This document shows, one piece after another, positions 43,798-51,101 of a stretch of 64,000 nucleotides of DNA (position 1 is the stretch's first letter; each line of letters starts with the position of its first letter). Location of the stretch: NCBI RefSeq assembly GCF_014191355.1, contig NZ_JACHWM010000022.1:19825-83824 (forward strand), read 5' to 3'. This DNA is from Methylobacterium sp. R2-1 (lineage in GTDB: Bacteria > Pseudomonadota > Alphaproteobacteria > Rhizobiales > Beijerinckiaceae). Under the pieces are notes generated by a model. The model saw only the letters and a list, made by a program, of their open reading frames with translations, ran no database searches and was not told the DNA's origin. Made by a program: the position numbers and the translations under genes.

Positions 43798-44190
43798 TTG
43801 AGCACCCCTGTTTGTTCTCGTGGCTCGATGTCGGGCCCGTCGATATGCTCCGAGGCGCAAGACGTGCGCCCCACGGAGAAAAGCCGCTCGCCCATGGTCC
43901 GGAACATCCAAGAATGGCGCCGCATGACCGGCGAGCAGTTTTCCGCGGCGCTCGAGCAGGTGGGCATCGGCCGGGCGGCGTTCGCCTGGATCCTCGGCAC
44001 GCGATCGGAGCGCGTCACTGGCTGGGCGAAGGGTGCGGAAACCGTGCCCCTCTACATGGACGTGCTGCTCTCCCTGATGACGCTGCCGGGCGCACGTGAG
44101 CTCGTTCTGCGCGTCGTCCGACGCCAGCAGATCGGCGACCAGCAGGCGGCCCGGGAATTTGATGCCTGGGAGGATAGCGGTGGGCGCTAA
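43798..44190 (+). CDS. HTH-type small regulator (TTG start)
   Basis: 130 residues from TTG 43798, with GAAGGAG eight bases upstream. A disordered N-terminus (~1-35) is followed by an XRE-like helix-turn-helix: MTGEQFSAALEQVGIGRAAF, AWILGTRSERVTGWAKGAET, VPLYMDVLLSLM. Probably DNA-binding and the best internal candidate for the protein reading the four palindromes, though that is only inference. Overlaps the next GTG by 11 bp. Confidence 0.6.
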   Translation: MSTPVCSRGSMSGPSICSEAQDVRPTEKSRSPMVRNIQEWRRMTGEQFSAALEQVGIGRAAFAWILGTRSERVTGWAKGAETVPLYMDVLLSLMTLPGARELVLRVVRRQQIGDQQAAREFDAWEDSGGR

Positions 44191-44824
44191 GCCGGTCCGC
44201 ATCGATCCTCACGCCGAGATGATGGCGCGGCGCCTGATGACGGGCGCGATGGATGAGGTCGCACAGGGCATCCTGTCCGGCCGAGATGGCTACGCGGTGC
44301 GCGAGAGCGTTCTCAGTGAACTGGTACCCGCCTGGGTGAAGATGGCGGGCCGTGGGCCGGCAGATGCGGCTGTGCGGGGCATGTACGCCCTGAAGCCGCG
44401 AGAGTGCCTGACGGCTGCCGAAGCAGCGGGTCTGCGGCGACTGGAAAAGATCGAGGCCGAGAACCTGCGCAAGCGCATGAAGCGCGAGACCGAGGAATAC
44501 CGCGCCTATCTCGCCAAGCACGCCCCGCACCGACTGCCACAGCGGCCGAGCATGGCCGCGCGCATCGCCAACTGGTCCGTGCTGGCGCTCCTGCTGGCTG
44601 CGATCGCCTGCGGGGTGCTTATCCGGCCAGCGGCCGCTGGCGAGGCTCACAGCCGCTGGCGGGCTCTTGCTGCGTGCGGTGTGGCTAAGGGTGCGGACTA
44701 CGAGCGCAAGTGTCGGCGATTCAGCCGGACGGAACGGAGCACCTGGCGGGCATACGATGGCCCCGGCGCCGGAGCGCCGAGGGAGTGGGAAACGCCGAAG
44801 GCTTGGGAGTCAACATGGATGTGA
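44180..44824 (+). CDS. single-pass membrane protein of the module
   Basis: 214 residues from GTG 44180 (GGGAGGAT upstream). N-terminal helical domain (MARRLMTGAMDEVAQGILSG, ESVLSELVPAWVKMAGRGPA), a basic coiled-coil (EKIEAENLRKRMKRETEEYR), one TM helix WSVLALLLAAIACGVLI at ~135-152, then a Cys/Arg-rich outer part. Topology suggests cytoplasmic N-terminus. No known domain. Confidence 0.55.
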   Translation: MGAKPVRIDPHAEMMARRLMTGAMDEVAQGILSGRDGYAVRESVLSELVPAWVKMAGRGPADAAVRGMYALKPRECLTAAEAAGLRRLEKIEAENLRKRMKRETEEYRAYLAKHAPHRLPQRPSMAARIANWSVLALLLAAIACGVLIRPAAAGEAHSRWRALAACGVAKGADYERKCRRFSRTERSTWRAYDGPGAGAPREWETPKAWESTWM

Positions 44825-45270
44825 TGGCTGGCATTGCAGCGGCCTCTCAGGCGCTGAAGATGGCCCGGGAAATCCGGGAGGTATCGAAAGACTTCGAAAA
44901 CGCCGATCTCAAATCGAAGATTGTCGCTCTCGTTGAAACCCTGAGCGACGCGAAACTCGCCCTGATCGACGCCAAGGAAGAGCTTCAAAACGCGAAATCA
45001 GAGGCCGAGGAACTTCGCACGAAACTTGCATTTAAGACTGACCGTACCGTTCGCAGAAACGGAATGTATTATGAGATCTACGACGACGGGCAACCTTCGT
45101 ATCTGCCCTTTTGTCCGAGATGCACCGAGACCGGTAAGTTCATAACCATCGTTCAGGAGCAGAACGCTCATCAAGCGAAATGCCCGAACTGCTCGACACA
45201 ATTCGCGACACGAGCAATCCGGTTCAAAGACAACCAGTCGGCAAGCAACCCGAGTAGACCGGCGGACTAG
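44815..45270 (+). CDS. coiled-coil zinc-ribbon protein
   Basis: 151 residues. A helical N-terminus (MAGIAAASQALKMAREIREV), a coiled coil ~30-75 (LIDAKEELQNAKSEAEELRT), then a zinc ribbon CPRC...CPNC between ~95 and 125 (PFCPRCTETGKF, AKCPNCSTQF). Proteins of this layout are common in prophages and seem to be DNA-associated. Overlaps the preceding gene by 10 bp. GC slightly lower than upstream genes. Confidence 0.65.
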   Translation: MDVMAGIAAASQALKMAREIREVSKDFENADLKSKIVALVETLSDAKLALIDAKEELQNAKSEAEELRTKLAFKTDRTVRRNGMYYEIYDDGQPSYLPFCPRCTETGKFITIVQEQNAHQAKCPNCSTQFATRAIRFKDNQSASNPSRPAD

Positions 45271-45635
45271 CTGGCGATTTGCAGAGCCTGCTCCATAGTC
45301 TCGACTGCCCGCGACCGCTCACGCAGCCCGAAATGCCGGGCGGTCGCGTCGATCGCGGCGAGGAACAGTACGCCGAGCCGCTCTGACTCACCCATGCCTT
45401 GGCCGGCCATCCACGAGAACGAGTGGCCGTTGATGACCCGGTGGAAGAGGATGGCGAATAGCTCCTCGCCGATCCGGGCCTTCACGCCGTCGATGAGGTG
45501 GAGCGATTCAGCCCGATCATCCGGCACGCCCGCGATCTTGCGGGAAGTGTCGACGCCTCGCTTCGCAGCGGCGGCCGCCCACCGGTTCCGGCGGGCGATG
45601 GCTGTCTCGTAGCGGGTGTCGATGTGCTGGGGCAT
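45267..45635 (-). CDS. hypothetical phage-region protein
   Basis: 122 residues from ATG 45635. MPQHIDTRYETAIARRNRWA, then a helical body SLHLIDGVKARIGEELFAIL, HSFSWMAGQGMGESERLGVL, DATARHFGLRERSRAVETME. Soluble. Two bases after the stop of the truncated upstream gene, so originally in one operon. Unknown function. Confidence 0.55.
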   Translation of the reverse strand: MPQHIDTRYETAIARRNRWAAAAAKRGVDTSRKIAGVPDDRAESLHLIDGVKARIGEELFAILFHRVINGHSFSWMAGQGMGESERLGVLFLAAIDATARHFGLRERSRAVETMEQALQIAS

Positions 45636-45637
45636 GA

Positions 45638-46245
45638 TCAATCGTCCGCTGCAAGCTCGGGAAGCCAGACGTGGAAGCCGGTCTCCTCCACGCCGTGGTA
45701 GAAGGCGACGCCACCCTTCGAGAGGCTGATGAAGGCGTTGCGAAAGCGCGTCTTGACCTTGTCCTCCTCTTCGCCGGGCATGACGTTGTTGCCAAACGCC
45801 TTCCGCGCTTCGTCCAGCGGGATGAGGCGGGCGCCCTTGGGTAGCCGGCGATCAGCAGCGCGCTGCTCCTGGGTGGCGATCCGTGAGCGCGTGAGCGTGA
45901 GGCTCTTCAGGATGCCGTAGAGCACCGTGCCCTCGGCGGTGAAGGACGGCTTCTTGGCGGCGCGCTGGCGAACCTCCTCCGGCTCGATCTGCCGCGGCTC
46001 CACCTCGTTCGTGAACTGCGTGAACTCGGCGCGGTAGCCGGTCGTGATGATGCCAGTCCGGCCGTGCCGGTTCGGTTTCACCTTCGAGGGCATCTTCCGC
46101 CACCACATGGTGGTGAAGGGCGAGAGCCGGGATACGGCCTGGTTCTCGATTATCAGCCCTGAATGGCCCCGGATCTCGGCCGCGTTGACCGCCTGGCTCG
46201 CGCCCTCGAACTTCGACGAGGCCGGGCAGCAGCGGCGTCGGCTGG
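45638..46245 (-). pseudogene. C-terminal part of a phage/plasmid replication-type protein (tentative)
   Basis: About 200 codons of good coding sequence without a start: SQAVNAAEIRGHSGLIIENQ, SRLSPFTTMWWRKMPSKVKP, YRAEFTQFTNEVEPRQIEPE, RLIPLDEARKAFGNNVMPGE, EEDKVKTRFRNAFISLSKGG, ending in a wHTH-like VAFYHGVEETGFHVWLPE. It resembles the end of phage AAA ATPase or replication-initiator proteins, which I cannot confirm. The 5' part has been replaced by unrelated DNA at the start of the 46262 gene. Confidence 0.5.
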
Positions 46246-46261
46246 AAGATTTCAGGACCTG

Positions 46262-47041
46262 ATGATGACGGACCGATCGACGGCCGCTACGGCGGAGAAG
46301 CGGAGGGTCTTTCGCAACCTCCATGCGAGCGGCTTCTTCCTCCTGCTCAATGCCTGGGACCGCGGCAGCGCGGTCCGGCTCGCCAAGCTTGGCTTCAAGG
46401 CAATTGCCTCGACAAGTGCGGGTGCGGCCTGGTCCGCCGGCAAGGAGGATGGGGAACTCGGCCTGGAGGCCATCCTCGACCACCTGAGGATGCTCGTTGC
46501 CAGCACCCATCTGCCGGTCAACGCGGATTTCGAGAACGGCTTTGCCGACTGTCCGAAGGATGTCGCGCGGAACGTCGCCCTGGCGGTCGACACAGGCGTG
46601 GCCGCCCTGTCGATCGAGGATTGGTCCGGAACCGCGATGTACGAGACGGATCATGCCGTCGAACGGATCGCTGCCGCGCGCAGTGCCATGGACGCCATCG
46701 ATCCCACGGTGATGCTCGTCGGTCGCAACGAGAACTTTCGTGTCCCCGACATGTCTGTCAGTGCCAGCATCACGCGCGCCGTTGCCTATGCGGATGCCGG
46801 CGCCGACTGCCTCTTCGTGCCCTTCATCCTCGATCACGGTGCCGTCGCGGAACTCGTCGCGGCGGTCGCCCCGAAGCCGGTCAATGTCGTTGTGCACCAG
46901 TACGACGCGGACATCCGAGCGTTTGCCGAACGCGGGGTCCGTCGTTGCAGCGTGGGTGGAAGCCTCGCCCGAAAGACCTGGGAAGCCTTCGATGCTGCCG
47001 CGCAGATCTTGCGGCGCTACGACGTGGGCGATGGGTGCTGA
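46262..47041 (+). CDS. isocitrate lyase/PEP mutase-family protein
   Basis: 259 residues from ATG 46262. RRVFRNLHASGFFLLLNAWD, GFKAIASTSAGAAWSAGKED, LPVNADFENGFADCPKDVAR, TGVAALSIEDWSG, VGRNENF and AGADCLFVPFI are the conserved blocks of the ICL/PEPM superfamily (metal-binding Asp/Glu, R/N loop). Acts on 2,3-dicarboxylate-like or phosphonate substrates in known members; this branch is usually unassigned. The final residues (RRYDVGDGC) run into a truncated oxygenase, so its C-terminus may have been altered by a deletion. Confidence 0.8.
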   Translation: MMTDRSTAATAEKRRVFRNLHASGFFLLLNAWDRGSAVRLAKLGFKAIASTSAGAAWSAGKEDGELGLEAILDHLRMLVASTHLPVNADFENGFADCPKDVARNVALAVDTGVAALSIEDWSGTAMYETDHAVERIAAARSAMDAIDPTVMLVGRNENFRVPDMSVSASITRAVAYADAGADCLFVPFILDHGAVAELVAAVAPKPVNVVVHQYDADIRAFAERGVRRCSVGGSLARKTWEAFDAAAQILRRYDVGDGC

Positions 47042-47704
47042 CACGCCCGACTGAGTGCGCAGCAGGCCAAGGGCTTCAAACGCACGGTCTATCGCGGGCC
47101 GATTACCGACACGGCGCTTGGGCTGGCGGCCAAAGCGCTGCCAAGCATCGGCTCACTCCTCCAAGGCACGGACGACTTGCAGCAGCTGTCTGTCAGCTAC
47201 CCGAAAAGCGCGCTGAATGCGGATCACCTCACTGGGCTTGCCCACCTATTGCAGCGTGGACCGAAGCCTGGCGAGCGAGCTCCGGAAGCCGAGGTCGTGG
47301 ACGCTGGCCGGGTGACCAGTCTGTTTCCCTACCTGTACAACCCGGACGGACATACGACTGGCTGGGCGCTGCTGTGCTTCGATGGGCGCTCCGCGGACGC
47401 GCAGCTGCCGTTGCGTGCTGCCATCGAGGCGGTGGCCCCGTGGCGGACAGTGCGCCCGCGCCTTGTACTGGCCGGTCCGGTATTCGTCGCTGGCGAGGCG
47501 CCGGTGCTTTCGGACCTCGACGGCAAGGCGCATGGCGCTTACGGGCTGGAAGGCCAGCCGGCGTTGGTGCTGGTGCGCCCCGACGGGCATATTGCCTTCC
47601 GCGGTTCGGCTGATCACACCGAGCAGCTGACGGCGTACTGCGTACGCGTGTTCGGCGACGCATCGGCAGGCGTAAGCGCGAGGTATTCGAACTTGAAATG
47701 CTAA
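47042..47704 (+). pseudogene. flavin monooxygenase, C-terminal part only
   Basis: In the same frame as the preceding gene and immediately after its TGA: RLSAQQAKGFKRTVYRGPIT, GLAAKALPSIGSLLQGTDDL, QQLSVSYPKSALNADH, then a thioredoxin-like domain GPKPGERAPEAEVV...GKAHGAYGLEGQPALVLVRP, DGHIAFRGSADH. This is the C-terminal third of a PHBH-type aromatic hydroxylase; the FAD-binding two thirds are missing. A deletion fused it to the lyase gene region. Not functional as a monooxygenase. Confidence 0.75.
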
Positions 47705-48030
47705 CCGGATATAACGAAGCTTGTTCTAACTCGGTCGATCAGTAGAGGGGGCTGCAGCCAGCACACCATGCTGACTGGAAGGCGATGATGCGGCCGAGTG
47801 AGTTGATGAAGTCGCCATCGACACAGCTCAGGTGAACCGAAGGCCGCCTGGTAGCCGGGATGGACGCAAAGCCGAATGTCGTCTTTCGGACGGCATCCCA
47901 ATGACGGCTCACGACCCAACCGAGACACTGGCGCGTGCGCCAATCGATGGCAGGATTTTACCGTACGCGGACCTTGGAAGTGTCCGCTTCCAGGCTGCCT
48001 AATGAAGCACTCAACCTGATCGATATGATG
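47705..48030. other. no gene; contains one copy of a dispersed repeat
   Basis: No convincing coding frame. Holds the 47828-47916 repeat. Confidence 0.4.
47828..47916 (-). repeat. dispersed ~88-bp repeat, copy A
   Basis: On the minus strand, GTCGTGAGCCGTCATTGGG, then CCGTCCGAAAG, CGACATTCGGCTTTGCGTCC and onward, closely matches 50672-50759. Unknown nature; resembles debris often seen between genes in alphaproteobacteria. Confidence 0.55.
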
Positions 48031-49098
48031 TCAGTCCCGTGCGACGGCGGACTTTGAGCGACGCTCAAGCGAGATGCGGTAGGCTCGCGTCCGCGCGACA
48101 AGGAGGGGATCCTCCGAGGAGGCGACGCCACTCACCAGGTTGAGCGGCGTGAAGAATAGGGGCTGCTGTGAGGCCTGGGGCGCAAGAGCGTGAAGCGTCA
48201 GGGTGCCAATCTCCAGCACCGGACGATCCTCCGCCCATGCGGCTGACCCATCCAGGATTGGATCGCCGGCGGCCGGGAGTTGAACCAGGAGCCGGAACTC
48301 GGCAGGGGCAACCTTCAGGCGCTCGGCGAGGTCCTGCGACAGGAAGTTGGGTGCGCGCTGTGCCGCCTCAGACGCAGACAGGTGAGCCTGCCCCGCCACT
48401 GGCTCAATGCGGTAGCGGCCATACTGCTCAACCCCTGCAGCGTTGATGAACCGAAACGCATCCACTCCGTAGAAGGCCTCCGTGGCAAAGCTGAGGGGAG
48501 TCGGCTTGGGTGCGTCGATGAAGGCTTTGGCGGCGGGGTGGGTCGCCAGGAAGGACGCGAGAACCTGGGGATCTTTGGCTCCGACTGCCTTGAGAAAGCT
48601 CAGGAAGTCCTCTGGCGTAGAGACCGGAAAGCCGTTGTAGGAGTGCGCGACGATGTCGGTGTCCTCACCGTCGGGCAGGATGAACTTGATCGCCATGCCT
48701 CGCGGACTGCCGCTTGGGTCTCCATCGACACGAGCAGGGATGCTGGCAAAGTTCGAGAACCTGACCACAACCGGAACAGTCGTGCCTTGGAAATGGGGGG
48801 CGCGGCTCAGGGACTTGGCGCCTGCTGCTGCACGGAAGCTGCCTTCGCAGAGGACGCCCTGACCATGGACAGCCCTCATGCCGACATGAGGTCCGGCAAA
48901 GATCGCATCGAAAGCGGCAACGATGCCTTGTGCGACCTCCATCTGGCTCTTCGTGGAAGCTACCTGCTCTTCGGCTACGAGCAGTGTCGTTGACGACAGC
49001 ACGAAGGCAGCACTGGCGGCGAATCGGCGAACCAGGAAGCGAGGGCGAGAGAACCGAGGCTGAGGCTTCTGCACGATCTGAACTCTCAAACGAGACAT
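48031..49098 (-). CDS. exported catalase-related peroxidase
   Basis: 355 residues from ATG 49098. Signal peptide FAASAAFVLSSTTLLVA near residue 30, then the catalase-like core: AGPHVGMRAVHGQGVLCEGS (the distal His), VPVVVRFSNFASIPARVDGD, SPRGMAIKFILPDGEDTDIV, NGFPVSTPEDFLSFLKAVGA, AFYGVDAFRFINAAG, RYRIEPVAG. This is the small catalase-family peroxidase type (heme-binding, periplasmic, ~350 residues) that uses organic peroxides. The proximal Tyr region is not clear to me. Stand-alone gene. Confidence 0.85.
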   Translation of the reverse strand: MSRLRVQIVQKPQPRFSRPRFLVRRFAASAAFVLSSTTLLVAEEQVASTKSQMEVAQGIVAAFDAIFAGPHVGMRAVHGQGVLCEGSFRAAAGAKSLSRAPHFQGTTVPVVVRFSNFASIPARVDGDPSGSPRGMAIKFILPDGEDTDIVAHSYNGFPVSTPEDFLSFLKAVGAKDPQVLASFLATHPAAKAFIDAPKPTPLSFATEAFYGVDAFRFINAAGVEQYGRYRIEPVAGQAHLSASEAAQRAPNFLSQDLAERLKVAPAEFRLLVQLPAAGDPILDGSAAWAEDRPVLEIGTLTLHALAPQASQQPLFFTPLNLVSGVASSEDPLLVARTRAYRISLERRSKSAVARD

Positions 49099-49200
49099 CG
49101 GGGTGACGAGGGCAGGTGGAAGATATCTTCCCACCTCAGCCTTAGGTTCTTTTAATAGCAGACATTCACGCGCATGATGCGGGCGGTGGGGTGAATGGAG

Positions 49201-49419
49201 TCAGCGCGGCTGATGCGTCGCCATCGCACCAATGAGTTTGTTCATGCTGGCCTCTAGCGCCTCAACCCCCTTGATGAAGGCGCCGCCTTGCAGCTTGAGG
49301 TGACACACGGCAGTTGACGCGGCTGCGGCATCAAGGCGGCTAAACTTAACAGCAAGATCTCGCCTGAGGCTTCTAAGATGGAGGGACAGCTCAGTTAATG
49401 ATTGGCGGTCCTTATCCAT
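49201..49419 (-). CDS. small hypothetical helical protein
   Basis: 72 residues from ATG 49419, MDKDRQSLTELSLHLRSLRR, DLAVKFSRLDAAAASTAVCH, ending EALEASMNKLIGAMATHQPR. Two amphipathic helices, probably a short coiled-coil dimer. The upstream frame is not coding-like. Function unknown. Confidence 0.5.
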   Translation of the reverse strand: MDKDRQSLTELSLHLRSLRRDLAVKFSRLDAAAASTAVCHLKLQGGAFIKGVEALEASMNKLIGAMATHQPR

Positions 49420-49964
49420 CTCAAGAGTCCGCCTATTGGCGAGCGTGAGCGGGACCAGGTTCACGATGTCCGCAGCGCAGCCGCTCAAGCAACCACTCCA
49501 TAGAAGCTGACGTAAGGGGCTGCAGCCTGAACAGATTTCGTCTGCCAACACGCGGAAGACAGACTGCTGGAAAAGCAATACGATAAGAAGGCGTGGCCTA
49601 AAAAGGCACCCTTCACCGCAGCCTTGAGAGCCGCTAAGCAGCAAGTTACAGCAGGTGGCCTAATCAAAACTTAAGTCCAGAGGTTTTGTTTGGCCTGCGG
49701 GAAACATAGATTAAACAGAGAGGCGGGAATTGGCTTCACTCACGAAAATGTGAGCAGATAACTTTGGTTAGTGTCCAGCAAGTTCCGAGCGACCTGATTG
49801 TGGCGTCGAGCGTCGTCAGGTGAAGCTGTCGCGCTACGCCTGACGACGCTCGCGAAGCCATCAGTGCGCAGCCTGCCCACCTGATGCGGCTTTCCGCCCC
49901 TTCTTTTTTTGCTCAATTTACTGGCCTTCACCGGCTCGTCATCGTCAAATGCCCGCTCGGTAAT
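49420..49964. other. no confident gene
   Basis: No coding frame with support. A GTCGTCAG/CTGACGAC-type inverted repeat lies near 49808-49850. Confidence 0.35.
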
Positions 49965-50241
49965 GGCGAAGCTGTGCAGGTCTGCGGCGATCGTCAAGGC
50001 TGTGGTTGAGATTGCGGCGCAACTTGGTGCAACCGTCACGGCGGAAGGCGTTGAGACCGCTGAACAGCTTCAGCAGGTCTGTCAGGAAGGCTGCACGGAC
50101 GTACAGGGCTATCTTGTCAGTCGGCCTCTGTCGGCTGAGAAGACCACCGAATTTATCAGTAGCAGCAGCTTAGTCGAGCATGCATATAATAAGTTGTGCG
50201 CTGCCGATCGGACGGCACGAAGCAGTGTCGAGGCTGCATAA
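49965..50241 (+). pseudogene. EAL-domain phosphodiesterase, C-terminal relic
   Basis: AIVKAVVEIAAQLGATVTAE, GVETAEQLQQVCQEGCTDVQ, GYLVSRPLSAEKT is the unmistakable end of an EAL domain (TAEGVE and QGYLFSRP motifs). The catalytic EVL, metal sites and all upstream domains are gone. Only a relic of a cyclic di-GMP phosphodiesterase. Confidence 0.8.
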
Positions 50242-50419
50242 GCACATGGATGTTTCCTATTCCAAGATCACATGAATAAGGTTCGTTAAGATCGTCTCGT
50301 TATAACCCTTCGTTGGGTGTGCCACCTGCCTCACGACTGCGTTGACTTGACCGGCATTCTGGGCGGGGCTGATTGAGCGTCTGCTTGCCGGCGGCGCGCC
50401 AGGGACCGCTTCCCACCTA

Positions 50420-50597
50420 GGCTGTGTGAAAACGACGACACGCTGCGAGACCGTAGGACAATCCTCTATTCGACGGGCATTACAATTCGCCAGACAAACA
50501 TTTTGACGCCGGTAAAGCATCCATTTCGGTGCTGTCCAGAGCGCCTTGGGAAATATCCTTCTACCTCAACCGACGGCTTCCACGTTTTCACACAGCC
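50420..50597. mobile_element. MITE-like element with 15-bp terminal inverted repeats
   Basis: GGCTGTGTGAAAACG at 50420-50434 and its exact complement CGTTTTCACACAGCC at 50583-50597 bound a 178-bp segment with no transposase. GGCTGTGTGAAAA is typical of the ends of several bacterial IS families, so this looks like a non-autonomous derivative. No target duplication is evident. Confidence 0.6.
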
Positions 50598-50671
50598 TCC
50601 ATCCAATGCGGTCGTCGCCCTATGCCTCATCGACAGCATGCAAGCAGACCTTTTCACGGACCGCAAAGGGT

Positions 50672-50759
50672 GGTGAGCCGTCATTGGGGCGGCGTCCGAA
50701 AGCCGACATTCGCCTTCGCGCCCATCTCGGCCATCAGGTGGCCGTCAGTGTCTCCTGAG
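50672..50759 (+). repeat. dispersed ~88-bp repeat, copy B
   Basis: GGTGAGCCGTCATTGGGG, then GGCGTCCGAAAGCCGACATT and onward, matches copy A at 47828-47916 in inverse orientation. Confidence 0.55.
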
Positions 50760-50906
50760 CGGACTTCAGCTTAGGCCGGATCATAGGTGTTCCCGCGAGC
50801 CTGCTGAACACGATCCCGCCTGACAAGCTTCGTCACTTGGAGGCAGCTATAAAGCCTCCTAAGGTCTGCCTGGGCAGCCGCTTCGCGCCCATGCGAGTAG
50901 GCAATC

Positions 50907-51020
50907 ATGTCCGTGTCAGGAGCCCACGACAGCACCCTCGTCACCCTCTCGATCCTCATCGCGACGGTCGCCTCCTACACCGCTCTTGATCTCGCAGGTC
51001 GCATCCGTGCCGCGACGTGA
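50907..51020 (+). pseudogene. MHYT-domain protein, N-terminal relic
   Basis: MSVSGAHDSTLVTLSILIAT, then VASYTALDLAGRIRAAT and a stop. SYTALDLAGR is the conserved first helix of the MHYT membrane sensor domain found on GGDEF/EAL proteins. Only 37 residues remain. With the EAL relic upstream it suggests one or two lost MHYT-GGDEF-EAL genes. Confidence 0.65.
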
Positions 51021-51101
51021 GTGCGGGAGGAGGTAGGCGCAGGCGACGTAGCGATGAGAAAGGTTTCAGCGTGACCGAGACCGGATCACCAAAGCCCGCA
51101 G

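Larger units (their letters stand above)
50242..50906. other. repeat-rich region without genes
   Basis: Contains the MITE-like element 50420-50597 and the dispersed repeat copy B at 50672-50759. No coding frame with support. Confidence 0.45.
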
